From assembly GCA_022605405.1 (NCBI GenBank), contig JABYQQ010000035.1, positions 1 to 64,000 on the forward strand: DNA of 64,000 bases, read 5' to 3'. Position 1 is the stretch's first letter, and each line of letters opens with the position of its first letter. Below, in pieces: positions 36,103 to 47,298 of the stretch. A program made the translations under genes and the position numbers. The notes below the pieces were generated by a model. It was not told where the DNA came from and did not search any database. It worked only from the letters and a program-made list of their open reading frames with translations. Source of the DNA: Earliella scabrosa (Eukaryota; Basidiomycota; Agaricomycetes; Polyporales; Polyporaceae).

Positions 36103-36439
36103 TTACGTTCTCGTCTGCTGCGAATCAGATTGACGCGATGGGTCCGGGGGGACAAGGTTGCCTGTGTCATAAGGGTCAGAAGAAGCAAAGACGGCCGACG
36201 TGCTGAATACCGCCGGCGTATCCGTGCCCTTCGCGCAGAACTTTGTCCATATCGTCAGTCTGGGCGCAAATAGGAGATGGTCTGCCACTCACGACCCATT
36301 CAGACTTGCCGGTGCGTTTGACCTCAATGAGAGCCGGATCGTGCTTCAAGGACGTTATGGCACGTGACAGAGGTATGTCGCTTTTGCGGAATCGGCGCGT
36401 TTTCCAATGATTCAATGTGTCGGTGATTTGTGATGACAT
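36103..36439 (-). CDS. uncharacterised small protein or 5' exons of the gene at 34953
   Basis: Exon 1 is 36439-36293 (MSSQITDTLNHW..., EVKRTGKSEWV), a 52-nt intron follows, and exon 2 is 36240-36103, ending in TAA. The pair gives 94 aa. The second exon ends at a sequence that is also a splice donor (AACGTAAGT), so the stop may be intronic and the gene may continue into 35933-34953. No family recognised. Confidence 0.5.
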
Positions 36440-36603
36440 GAGATGTTCTGTAATAGGATCTGGATCCTCTTATGTTATCTTTCGCGCACAGCTCCTCCTT
36501 TTTAAAGTATCCCACCTCTGACTATCGAACCCTTTCAGCGCCACTTACCCGATGTCTTTACTGTGGCGTTCACACACGTGCGAGATGATCAGAGAAGAGC
36601 CCA

Positions 36604-36682
36604 TTCAGTAGAAATCCTCACGTTAGTGTTCGAGCCGGGCTGACAATTGCCCACTCCAGTGGGCCAGCCGGGCCCGACCGGG
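36604..36682 (+). repeat. left terminal inverted repeat
   Basis: Begins TTCAGTAGAAAT and includes GAGCCGGGCTGACAATTGCC and CACTCCAGTGG. It matches the reverse complement of 57445-57524 with a few substitutions and one or two small gaps near the outer third. Confidence 0.85.
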
Positions 36683-37049
36683 CATAATATATGCCCACAT
36701 GTATGTCCCGGCCGGGACGTAAATGCATTGACACGAACATATCCCGGCCGGGAACAGCTGCCTGCCCACTGCTGTATACCGGCCGGGAGGAAGTAAAGCA
36801 CCACTAAGAGTATATAAATAGAGTGTTCTGCTATGTAGGAGGGTGTGTTATGGTAGTGCTGTAGTGTAGGAACGTGAACGCAGCCTGGCTGGCATGTATT
36901 TTCAGCCAGACAACCAATTTACCCTGATGGTGTATCAAGGTGCTCTGCGGTTGCACCAGCCCAAAATGCGCTACCTGGGCACTGGCTAGCCATCATGAGG
37001 TGCTCAAGAATACGCTGCACCCTTGAGCAGCGTGAGACACCTCCAAGAT

Positions 37050-38260
37050 GAGTGAGAGATGTGCTCCTACCTCGAGCCGGGTTGACCGGCCTGCTCACAC
37101 CAGCGGCACCTGGGATACGATCTGGGGGTGCGCCAACCCTGAAGTCACTACCCAGACACCGTAATGCCTTTTCGGACTGGTTGCACAGCAGACCGGGGTG
37201 GGATTCAGCCAGATGGAGAGAGAGATGTGCTTCTGTCTAGAGCCGGGCGCACCGGCTTGCTCACACCAGCGGCACCTGGGATACGATCTGGGGGTGCGCC
37301 AACCCTGAAGTAACTACCCAGACACTGTAATGCCTTTTCGGACTGGTTGCACAGCAGACCGGGGCGGTATTCAACCAGATGGAGAGAGAGATGTGCTCCT
37401 ACCTCTAGCCGGGTCACCCGGCTTGCTCACACCAGCGGTACCCGGAATACAATCTGGGTGTGCGCCGGCCCTGGGCTGACTACCCAGACACCATAATGCC
37501 CTCCGAAACTGGTTGCACAGCAGACCGGGACAGTATTCAACCAGATGGAGAGAGAGATGTGCTCCTACCTCTAGCCGGGTCACCCGGCTTGCTCACACCA
37601 GCGGTACCCGGAATACAATCTGGGTGTGCGCCGGCCCTGGGCTGACTACCCAGACACCATAATGCCCTCCGAAACTGGTTGCACAGCAGACCGGGACAGT
37701 ATTCAACCAGATGGAGAGAGAGATGTGCTCCTACCTCTAGCCGGGTCACCCGGCTTGCTCACACCAGCGGTACCCGGAATACAATCTGGGTGTGCGCCGG
37801 CCCTGGGCTGACTACCCAGACACCATAATGCTTTCCGAAACTGGTTGCACAGCAGACCGGGACAGTATTCAACCAGATGGAGAGAGAGATGTGCTCCTAC
37901 CTCTAGCCGGGTCACCCGGCTTGCTCACACCAGCGGTACCCGGAATACAATCTGGGTGTGCGCCGGCCCTGGGCTGACTACCCAGACACCATAATGCCCT
38001 CTGGAACTGGTTGCACAGCAGACCAGGACAGTATTCAACCAGATGGAGAGAGAGATGTGCTCCTACCTCGAGCCGGGTCGCCCGGCTTGCTGACACCAGC
38101 GGTACCCGGAATAACAATCTGGGTGTGCGCCCATCCTGGGATGATCACCCAGCCACCATAATGCCTTCCCGCACAAATTGCGAAGCACACCGACAGCACA
38201 CTCTGCCCCAATGGAGCGTGAGATGTGCTCCTACCTCCAGCCGGGTTGACCGGCTTGGTC
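37050..38260 (-). repeat. left subterminal array of 166-bp units, 8 copies
   Basis: The marker GAGATGTGCT recurs every 166 bp, at about 37056, 37222, 37388, 37554, 37720, 37886, 38052 and 38218. The central copies are almost identical; the outer ones are diverged. Each unit carries a CCGG-N5-CCGG pair. The frames of 60-104 codons inside are a by-product of the repeat. Confidence 0.9.
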
Positions 38261-38389
38261 AGTCACTGCATATCTACACATTTTCCCATCTGAACATTAT
38301 GTCAAGTTGGATTGTATATTGCTGAGAGAGTAAACACATATATTGGCCGTCCCACATCTGCTTGCTCTGGCTGGACTACATTCCTGGCA

Positions 38390-38790
38390 GTGCCGACACC
38401 CCGGCCGGGGTACATGTGTTGCAACTTGGACGGCCCGGCCGGGGTACATCAGCTGCAATGCTAAGAGCCCGGCCGGGATACATACGTTGCAATGCAGACA
38501 GCCCGGCCGGCCTACATGTGTTGCCATGCTGAGACCCCGGCCGGGATACATACGTTGCAATGCAGACAGCCCGGCCGGCCTACATGTGTTGCCATGCTGA
38601 GAGCCCGGCCGGGATACAAACATTGCAACGTATGTATCCCGGCCGGGGTACATGTGTTGCAACTCGGACCGCCCGGCCGGGATACATACGTTGCAACGCA
38701 GACAGCCCGGCCGGGGTACATGTGTTGCAGTGCTGACAGCCCGGCCGGGGTACCGGTGTTGCAACGTGGAGAGCCCGGCCGGGGATGGTG
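38390..38790. repeat. 34-bp-period array of CCCGGCCGGG palindromes, block 1
   Basis: About 12 copies of a 10-bp palindrome (CCCGGCCGGG with small variants) are separated by about 24 bp of partly conserved sequence containing TACATGTGTTGCAA or close variants. The spacers also recur, so the unit is the full 34 bp. Confidence 0.85.
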
Positions 38791-38939
38791 ACCAATCAGA
38801 TTCTCTTATAGCACACTCGTCTATACATCTACATGCTGTCACACTTGTCTCAAGCACAGAATTATTTAGTGAGTAATATGTCTATACCTCTTTTATATTT
38901 GCAGTACTAAACTGTGTCTGTCAGTCACTCAAGGCAACC

Positions 38940-39415
38940 GGTATCCCGGCCGGGATCCCACAGTTAATCGTTATGCACACCAGCTGGTGAAGTTGCATGA
39001 CCCAAGTTGAACCCCGGCTGCGCTGACATGGTCTGCACAGGTGTGTACCGGCCGGTGCACACGCCTGAACACGATGGTATCCCGGCCGGGTGTCCAGTAG
39101 TGCCATCCATGTTGCCCGGCCGGGCGAAACACATTGTCACCCGGGTAGCCCGGCCGGGCGAAACACATTGTCACCCGGGTAGCCCGGCTGGGCCAAACAC
39201 ATTGTCACCCGGGTAGCCCGGCCGGGCCGCACACATCGTCATGCTGGTACCCCGGCCGGGTGCACAGTGTCTCCACAGCAGTGGCCCGGCCGTCTGTGCA
39301 GCATTTCCACAGGAGCACACCGACCGGGACAAATGCATCTGTACTCAGGTATCCCGGCCGGGTGCACTCCATCTGTACTGTGGTACCCCGGCTGGGTGTA
39401 CCCCATCTATACACG
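38940..39415. repeat. 34-bp-period array of CCCGGCCGGG palindromes, block 2
   Basis: The same palindromic core and period as block 1, but with a different spacer family (ACACATTGTCACCCGGGTAG and relatives). It is best kept from 39078 to 39400. Confidence 0.82.
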
Positions 39416-39957
39416 CGTATTCCAGTTCAATGAACTATGTGTCTACGCAACCATTTTGACTTAGAGGAGACTACGTTGCGATTATAATTCAGATAGTAGT
39501 AGCATCAGTGGGGACAAAGGTGAACTGGGTGATAATGATACTGGAAAACGAGGCAGAAGAAGCAGAGCAGACAGCGGTAGGTTTCGCAAGGGAGACGGAG
39601 CGGGAGAACAACGGATCGGGGTGTAAGCAGCAATCTTACAGACATACCCTGCTTAGGCACTTCTTTGATTCATGGGTGTTGCTTGACCAACACCACAAAC
39701 GCCGCGTAGTTACATTATTTTACTCCTTTTCTGACCGTCTTGTTGCACTTTGTTTACACACGGCCTTGTCAATATGTCGAAGATTTTTATCGCTTGCGAC
39801 CCTGTGGCGCATACTAATGCTTCCCTACTCCACTTTCCACTACAATACACAGCCTTTTCCCGGCCTAACCAAAGCCGTCCAGCCCGGCCGTGCCGCCCCG
39901 CCCGATTGTCCCGCCCAGCCCGGTCCACACGCCTGAGGGTTGCCCAATTCCGCTCTC
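39416..39957. other. no gene recognised (KDZ element)
   Basis: A 142-codon frame on the plus strand (39508-39936) has no protein-like pattern, and its end is made of CCGG-rich repeat sequence. It is convergent with the minus-strand gene ending at 39958. Confidence 0.5.
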
Positions 39958-40709
39958 TTACTGAGTAGAATCACGTTTTCTTTTTGAGCTTCCAGTCGTG
40001 GACGTCGATGTGTTGTTAGATCCCGCGGCTTGCATCAGGTCTGTGACAGCATCAAGCCGGTCCTTTGCGAGATCCTTGATGGTGTCGGCAAGCTGGAGGG
40101 TCTCAGAGATGTCGACATGGTAGCTCGTTATAGGGCGATACTGCAGGTGGTCAGCTTATGGACAGCATTGCCTAGAAGCTTGCACTTACCACCCACGGAT
40201 CGTCACCACGCCACCAACTGGGCCATCCACTGCCCGGCCCGGCCTGCCCGGCCTGCCCGGCTTGACCGATCCACCTCCACCATTGGTCCCGGCCCAGCGA
40301 GGTACCAGTAAAGTCAAGACGAGGTGGTCGGTTTTCAATGAGGTCCGGTACGTTGAGGTTTCTCATATCGATCTTCAGACTGACATCTTTCCACTCGACT
40401 TCCCGCAGAATCGCTTTGAGGAGGGGAGGAGTCCCTCGGTACTTCGGCCGCTCATTGTCATCAACCTGCATGAGGGTGACGTTGAGGATACCAATTGCAC
40501 TAATGGCATACCACTGAATTCCTGTTGTCAGTGAGATATTCATCCATAAACTTCATATCACTTACCACCTCCCTGCCCAAGCCCTGACTGTACCGATTAT
40601 TCATCTCCTCATCCGCATCCTCGGGGTAAACCTTGAGGGCATGAAAGATGCGCCAAGCGATGTGCTCCAGCTCGGCGAATGCGACGCGGCCTGCAGTGCA
40701 GAGAGACAT
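39958..40709 (-). CDS. KDZ-element cargo protein, 216 aa, NLS-tailed
   Basis: Exons 40709-40566, 40513-40190 and 40140-39958 join in phase. The N-terminal half is folded-looking (FAELEHIAWRIFHALKVYP, WYAISAIGILNVTLMQ). The middle contains a GQAGQAGQAG insert that is simply the translation of a CCGG-N5 DNA array. The C-terminus has a helix (DISETLQLADTIKDLAKDRL) and a nuclear-type signal SSKRKRD. It lies 246 bp downstream of the transposase stop, on the same strand. I do not recognise the family. A nuclear role linked to transposition is inference from position and signal. Confidence 0.72.
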
Positions 40710-40954
40710 AGTGGTGGACTATGATGGTGGTTGGAGATCAACCCAAATCAGCGGCTTTCTAGTGTGCTGCGGTTGGGGTTTTTTCTATATCTGGTAACTG
40801 ATCACCACCTGGTACGTATGCATCCAGAGTCCAACCGAGAGAGCCGTACCGGCCGGCCAGGCCGGCTCAAATTCGTGAGCCCACTAATAGCCTTCTTCAT
40901 TACGCCAAACACTCTGTTGGCCATAAATATATAATCGACATTCTTTACGCTCGA

Positions 40955-43900
40955 CTACAAGGACTGTGGCTGGTACATATATCGCGCCTTTGTAAACAAT
41001 GCATCGGCATGGGCATGCATCGCTGCCCACATTTCCGCCTGTGAAGCCGCATATGCACAGCACCCACTGTTGGGGTCTGCCGACTGGGAGCGTTTTAACC
41101 ACATGTTAGACCTGCGCTGTAAGTCCCGCAACATATTCTCCATCTCTAAGGGCACCAGCTTGACCTCCTCCCTCCACCGGGCACACCGTGCATGTGCACG
41201 CAACCATATCACACGGTACACTTCAGTTGTACAGCAAGAATGAGCCAATGGTAGGGGAGTGTTGCGTTAAATTGACTTACTTTCAGCCATCCAAGGACTG
41301 TCGCGTGAATCTCCCTCCACGTCCATGCCCCAAAACCAGGCCAGATGAAGTTTTGAAACTCCCCGCACTCCCTGCTCAATGAGAGCTGTGTTAGCACGTA
41401 GGTCCGACTTGAGGAGTGGACGGTATAGCGCTAGATGTTTGTCGAGGGCAGCTTTCTCTGAGGCAACCGAGACATCGAAGAGTTGCTGGAAGGCATCCCG
41501 GGCAGCTGAATAGACACGGGCACTGTTCGTCACTGCGGCATCGGCAACATGGACTTCATCAAAGCTGCGTAGTTTTTTTCTTTGGGAGTTCGCCTTGCGG
41601 ACAGAACTTCGGTAGAGAAAGGATTTGTAGCCTAGACCGACCCGGACACCGTGGAGGGCATCATTCATCTGGCCAATCCGCAGGCTACGCTCTGCTTGGA
41701 CTAGAGTAGAGAGCCCATATCTGGAGCATTTGGCAGGACCTAGGGTGGATGGAAGCGGAATTTGCAGTCGCTCTGGCGGAATTGTGTGGACATTGTGCAG
41801 CGAAAAGGATGGGGGTGTAGTGGGCGGTTCGCCCGGGTGGCCCGGCTCGTCAGAGTCGGGCGTCCCGAGTGTACCGTCTAGCCCGTCCCACTCGGCTCCC
41901 AATGGCGAGGTGTCTGGCCCTAGAGTTGCGGCAACGTTTGCCACTTCATGTCTAAGAAAAGTTCTTGCGTCAACCTGAAAACGCTCGATGTCCTTCAGGA
42001 GCTTTGTCCGCATCTGTTCCAAGGCGAGTTTGTCGCCCATCGGGGCATTTGAGGAGGTGGCACGAGCCTTGGCTGCTACTGTCAAGCTAAAAACATGGCT
42101 GCATGAGCAATACATAATAATATAATCATAAAACAACAGACCATGTCTCCTGTATCTTTAAACCGGAGGCGATCCAGGTGGCAGTTCCCCGTTGGCCTCG
42201 CACCTTGGCATTCTCGTCACGGATCATGTCATACTGAATCTGCGCCCGGGAGGGCACTTTGGTGCTCGTCAGACAATGTACAGACAGATTTAAAATGAGT
42301 ACGCACACTTCTTGCTCTGTACCTCGTAGATGTCCATTGCTGCGTAGTTGGAAGAACGCTCACGGGCGGCTTTCTCGGCTTGAGCGGTCCAGGCGGCTTG
42401 GTCGTCAGCTCCGGTCCGACGATTGAGAGCCTCGAACGCTTCTTCGGCTGGTCCAATTTCCGAACATGCATCTTTCCACTTTCGCACTAGAGCAGGGGCT
42501 TGTGGATTGTTAACATCAATGTTCAATGCAGCACACACAGCAAGAAACACACCTAACCGTACAAGTTTCATCCAATTTGAGTCCTCAATATGATCGTCTA
42601 GCATCTCCTGGCGATGAGCAGTTGACATTCCACGTGTACTGCCCGATATATCGTTTAGCTTGACCCATAGCGACTCGATCACTTCACCAAGCTGAACTCC
42701 GGCACCAGGTATGAAGTTGGGCGAGAACCGAGGGTAACAGGATGACTGGTGCGCATGGACGTGGAACTGACCGATGCCACCGGTGAGCTTCAAGCCGTCA
42801 GGCAGATGCAGCGCGGGACTCTTGCGGAACCGCTCGGCCAGATGCACAAAGTAGTGACACCAGATGTCGTAAAGGACAAGGAGCAGTATGATTCCGCTCA
42901 GAAAGACGGACGCCTGACAGAGCGAGTAGTCCATGTTCCGCTGTCTGTTATGATCTGTGAGCAAAGGATAACTAGAGCAAGAATGCCAATCATACTTCTC
43001 TCCTCCGTGAAAGTCACATACGCAGTGTGGAATAAAAAAACCATGGCGGCTACAGGCGGCAGCTGCGATGCCAGTTGCCTCCAAAGGGGCTCGCTCGGCT
43101 GAGGCGGCAAGGACGGCTCGATGCTCGTTGCATTCCAGTTTCTACGTCATAATCATCGACGACAAGGCTCACTGGTGGGAAGATTGTCACGCACCTGCTT
43201 AATCTCAACTGCATTGCCTAGATGCTCCTTGTAGGGAGCATCAGTGACCATATACCCATGGCCGTCAGCCAAGCGCACATCATTCTGAGGGTTTTTCATG
43301 GCTTGATGCTCAGCTGAAAAATTGCCATCCATGATGATCGACGCCATATACTTCCACCTTGTGCTTCGGTTAGTCAACGCCACTGAGCATAAGAAAGCCC
43401 TTACTGCTCCGGATCATCTTGCCAGCCCTCAGGGAGATTCACACCCGGACGCGGACAAGCCGGACAGGCCGTAGTCAGTTGACCCGGTCGAACCGGTTCG
43501 TCCGGCTCATATCCAACACCGTTGCGTTTGCGTGCTTGCAGATTGCGCCACTGACGGGAGACCCTTAGTAAATCCCGGTATCGATCCTGAAATATCTCCC
43601 TCAGTGCAGGATCAGCATGACATTGATCCATCAACGTACAGGGACACTGTGGGGAAATGTGTTGTTCGTTAACCGCTGCAGCCGGGTGTAGTATGACAGA
43701 GCTGGCGTTTTACACTCCTTGTTGGTAAGAAGAAAATCGTCCAGAACCCTGAAGGTGAAAACAGTCTGAGGACGCTGAGAAGTTGCAGGATAGAATCCCA
43801 TGCGAAGAAGCTGCTCGTTGGGGGGAGGTGCATTGCGACAGGTGCAAAAGTCGAAAGGAAGTTCGTGGATTCCCGTGGTGTCGACAACCACTATGATGCG

Positions 43901-45475
43901 CGATCCCCCAAACCGAAAGACGGGTGCCCAGAGTTGAGAGGGTGTGGCTGCTGGATGGATGATATGGGCAATGTCTTGGCCTTCGTCATCTTCGGAGAGT
44001 CCATACGGTCTTGCATCACCTACATCCTCCTCATAGTCTTCCTCCATTATCTCTTTGATATCTTCGTCCTGGAATGGGATCGTTATTCCCTTGAACGGGT
44101 CTCCCGGCCCGCCCGGAACCGCCGGGTCCCGAAAGAGCTCCTCTTCTGCTTTACGCTTCTGACCCCCTGTAGAATGAGATGAAGCGGGGGAATTGGCAGC
44201 ACTTGCAGAGGGTAGACTTGATGGGGGGGAAGGGGGGGAGGACCCAGCTTGAGCAGCCAGGTGGCGCTGCAGGGTGGGATGGCGGATGTCCCTCGGGTCC
44301 GTGAGGATGATCAGGGGGGGTTTGGTGGCCGCTTGCGAGGCAGTTGAACTGGATAAGTCACCCTGAGAAGTAGAGTCTCTGCTGCCTAAAGATGTCTCCC
44401 TGCTACACAGAGCATTAGTAACAATGTTACAGGGGACCAGCTTCTTCCAAAAGGCGCTCACTGGTTGACAGCATCAGTGGTACGATGAACCAAGTTTCCC
44501 CGGCTCAGAGAATGTGTAGTAGCCGCTGTGGACAGTGGAATATGGGAATTACTTCTTGGCAGGCGGTGGGGAAGAGGACGGATCAGTCGATGGGTCGGAG
44601 TGGATGGCTCTGGCGATGATGAGGCACTGACGAGACCAGCACGTGGCAACGATTTTGGTGTGGGATAGAACAACCGTGGAGGGCCGGATAGCGGTGTGTG
44701 AATTTCCTCCGAGGTTGACTGTGTGGCTAATGCTCCATTGTCTTCCTCGGATGCGGGCGGTAGGGTTGCCGGTCTCGGAGAGGGCACCGGCTCCCACGGT
44801 CCAGTCGGTGTAACCGGGGTGCCCGGCGTGACCGGTCCACGGCCCATCCCCTGTGCCTGGCTAGCAGGACACAATTCTCCCGCATGGCCCACATGTATCG
44901 CAACACCCAGATGTCTCAGAGAGCCCCGTGTATAGTGTGTTCCCGACCATACCTCAACCCGGTGGAATGGGTCGCGAGTGTGTTCGTCCCGACAGCAGGA
45001 AGCACAGCGGGGGGGCGAACCGATGCAATCCACACACCTCCAGTTTGCTACGGAGTATCCACAGCGGCATTTGGCATCATGTCCTCCTCCCTCTCTCTCG
45101 TAAAGAATTTGGAGATAGGGATCCCGCAGTCTTTCCATCCAAAAACGCTGGTAGTCGTTTGGACTCTGATGTGTTCCTCTCAATCACAAGCAGAGCCGAG
45201 ATAGCCTCTGAACGTACCATCTTGCCGGAGTGCAGCTCCATTGGTGGAGGACAAAACTCATGCTCACGTCCTGGATCTGGTGGAGGTGATGATGGTGTGG
45301 TTGTTCTGGTGCGCTTCTGACGAGGAGGCCGAATGGGGCGCGCATCCGGTGCAACCGGTCTGGACGGTTCCTTCGGTTTGGTGAGTATGTACTTGGGTCC
45401 TCGTCGTGTCCGCTTGGCTGTCACCACTTGTTGATCCAAAACATCGCAAGCATCAATCCGTACACCGCGAGCCAT
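40955..45475 (-). CDS. KDZ transposase with N-terminal CxC2-type cysteine cluster
   Basis: Ten exons join in phase: 45475-45218, 45165-44462, 44402-43640, 43586-43405, 43357-43195, 43141-42996, 42944-42323, 42239-42142, 42098-41281, 41220-40955, giving 1339 aa. The N-terminus carries the cysteine cluster (CRCGYSVANWRCVDC, CASCC, then PFHRVEVW and LGHAGELC-like spacing). GIHELPFDFCTC and the FYPAT block follow. CPACPRPGVNLP and MDGNF precede the catalytic region. The likely acidic triad is D733 in CDFHGGEK, D765 in LYDIWC and E826/E829 in GEVIESLW, with the HVHAH block between. The C-terminal part shows AERSLRIGQMNDAL and VIWLRAHAR. It would cut and paste the element by its inverted repeats. 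No inactivating change is visible. Confidence 0.92.
43484..43505. repeat. CCGG-N5 array, 3 copies, in transposase exon
   Basis: CCGG starts at 43484, 43493 and 43502, exactly 9 bp apart, inside exon 4 of the transposase. A similar trio lies in exon 3 at 44104, 44113 and 44122, and another in exon 2 at 44814, 44823 and 44832. Confidence 0.9.
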
Positions 45476-45521
45476 TGTGTGGGGGGGAAAGTCACAGTTC
45501 AATAGGGTGGAGACAAGGCAA

Positions 45522-46827
45522 TTACAGCGGAAGTGGATACCGGTCTCCACGCATCCAGGAGACCGTCGGTATAGACTGGTTTGTATGTACAGCATCAGTC
45601 ATAAACCACGAGTAGCATAACCGATCAGGGTCCACCTCCGCCACCCCATGATGTAGCAGCAAACTGCTGATGAGCGCGATGCTGCCTGGCCGGTAGGCTA
45701 CCCGGATGCCGATGTTTCGGAGTGCCAGAGTGGCACGTTGATAGCTACCGAGGGTGACCAGAAGGTCGTACCATGTGGGTTGCCCTGAGACATCCCGATG
45801 GAACGGAGTTTGGCGATTGCTGATAATCTGAACCATGTTGAAGACAGTGGGCCATCGCGCAATCGCCTCCTTGCAGTTTGGATGATCCGACATGATCTTG
45901 ATAAGAGAGTTGCGGCCCGCCATGTAGAGATCTGGATGAGTCACCCGGAGAATGGCACTGAGCAGAGCCCCAGTTTCGCGCATGCGCGCAGCCCATGTCT
46001 GTCCAGCTGATGACGCCAGACATGGACTGGGTGATGGGGCAAACTTGGCACTCTACACGAGGTCAGTGAGACCTTGCACATGCAAGGCAAAACAGGCTGA
46101 CCTTGTGACCAACAGCGTATCCACCTGGGCTTGCCAGCCAAGCTCCGCATGGCCATTCATGACCAGGCCGATAAAATGTGGGTGAGGTGCGCCACTGCTT
46201 CGCCTCCTCCCCTGGGACTGCCGGAGTTCCCTTGGTGTGCAAATTGGGGCGGATGCTCTCGGTGGCGTAGAGCATTACACCCTGCGAGGATGTTGAGTCA
46301 ATGAAAATGAGCATTTGGACAGAGATACTTACCTGACGTCTGATGTCGAACATGCCGGGAAGAAACCAAGCCAGCACATTCTCGTCTCTGTCCAAGAGAA
46401 TTGCGGGCCGTTGGAGTAGAAGCAGCTCGTTGGCCCGTATCTCATCGATGGAGCAGATTGGAGGAAATTCGGTGAGAAGCTTATCTTCTATCAATGGATC
46501 CATCCCGCTGGGCATCTTGGAGAGCCTGCTTCGGAGGTCATCCGCTCGCCAAGAAACAGATACTAGCACACATGAGCATCTCAAAAACACATTCGCTGAA
46601 GACTTACCAGAGTGTGTCCATGCGGACGCAAGTATTTTTGCAGCGCGGACCAAGTCGGTCTGGACCTCGTCGGACCACTGCGGGGCACCACCGGGCTTCA
46701 GTCGAAGTGCAGCACGCCATGCCTTCTCGCCTTGGATAATTGCCAGAAAAATATCTTGAAGATACGCAGACATCGAGTCTTGCAGGCGTAGGTAATCCTG
46801 AAATATATCATCAGGTGAGTGGCTCAT
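45522..46827 (-). CDS. TET/JBP-family 2-oxoglutarate/Fe(II) dioxygenase
   Basis: Four exons, 46827-46608, 46562-46333, 46281-46102 and 46052-45522, give 386 aa. The double-stranded beta-helix core carries the iron ligands H295 and D297 (TPFHRD), a distal histidine at 344 or 345 (LLLHHGV) and the 2-oxoglutarate-binding arginine 354 (DRLCYSWF). YRPGSIALIS before the distal histidine is typical of fungal TET/JBP proteins. This family oxidises 5-methylcytosine in DNA. It sits 47 bp upstream of the transposase start codon, on the same strand, the arrangement known for KDZ elements, and may be co-expressed with it. All catalytic residues are present. The exact start is uncertain because the first 30 bases could also be read as an intron end. 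Confidence 0.88.
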
Positions 46828-47298
46828 TGTGTGGGTCGGGGTGCAGTGAGTGGAGGCGACGCTGGGGCCTGTTGACACCAGCGCCCAAATGCACACCACG
46901 CCCCTGCCGCATGATCACAATGCGGTACATTTGGCTGCGGAATGGCATGTGGTTTCATGTGAATAGAGAGGAGCTTTGATCATTGCAGAACAATTGTGCT
47001 GTCCGAAACCGGAAGATCCATTGTCCAAGAAGTGGACATGTATTCAACTTGGCACCAGATAGTGGCTCCACACGCAGACCGAGTGTTTGTGAACGGTGCA
47101 ATCTGTGGTGAGTTGTCAACTTCACCGGCCAGGGCAGGAGGGTGCGTCGGGCAGAGCAGCGAGCATCTAGTCATGGCATATCGTCCAAATCGACGAATAT
47201 AAAGTGCGAACCGGGCGACCCGGGTCCTCCGAGCAAGTCGTCTCCTGTCTCTCCTGCTCATCAAATCTCTCAGTCCCAACTCCCTCACTTCATCGCTC
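46828..47298. promoter_or_regulatory. divergent promoter region between TET/JBP and HMG-like genes
   Basis: A 471-bp interval between two start codons pointing away from each other. It contains a CCGG-N5-CCGG pair at about 47213 close to the plus-strand gene, and no open frame with protein-like pattern. Promoter function is inferred from position. Confidence 0.55.

Noticed and set aside
37052..38325. Tandem frames of 61-104 codons in the left 166-bp array, and matching ones at 55556-56935
   Set aside because: They are open on both strands of the same repeat and repeat with its 166-bp period; they have no start context or splice logic of their own.
38390..39415. Regularly spaced palindromic repeats that look like a CRISPR array
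   Set aside because: The spacers recur as families, the core is only 10 bp, and the context is a eukaryotic DNA transposon with spliced genes.
39508..39936. 142-codon plus-strand frame
   Set aside because: No protein-like pattern, and its end is built from CCGG-rich repeat DNA; it is convergent with the better-supported minus-strand gene.
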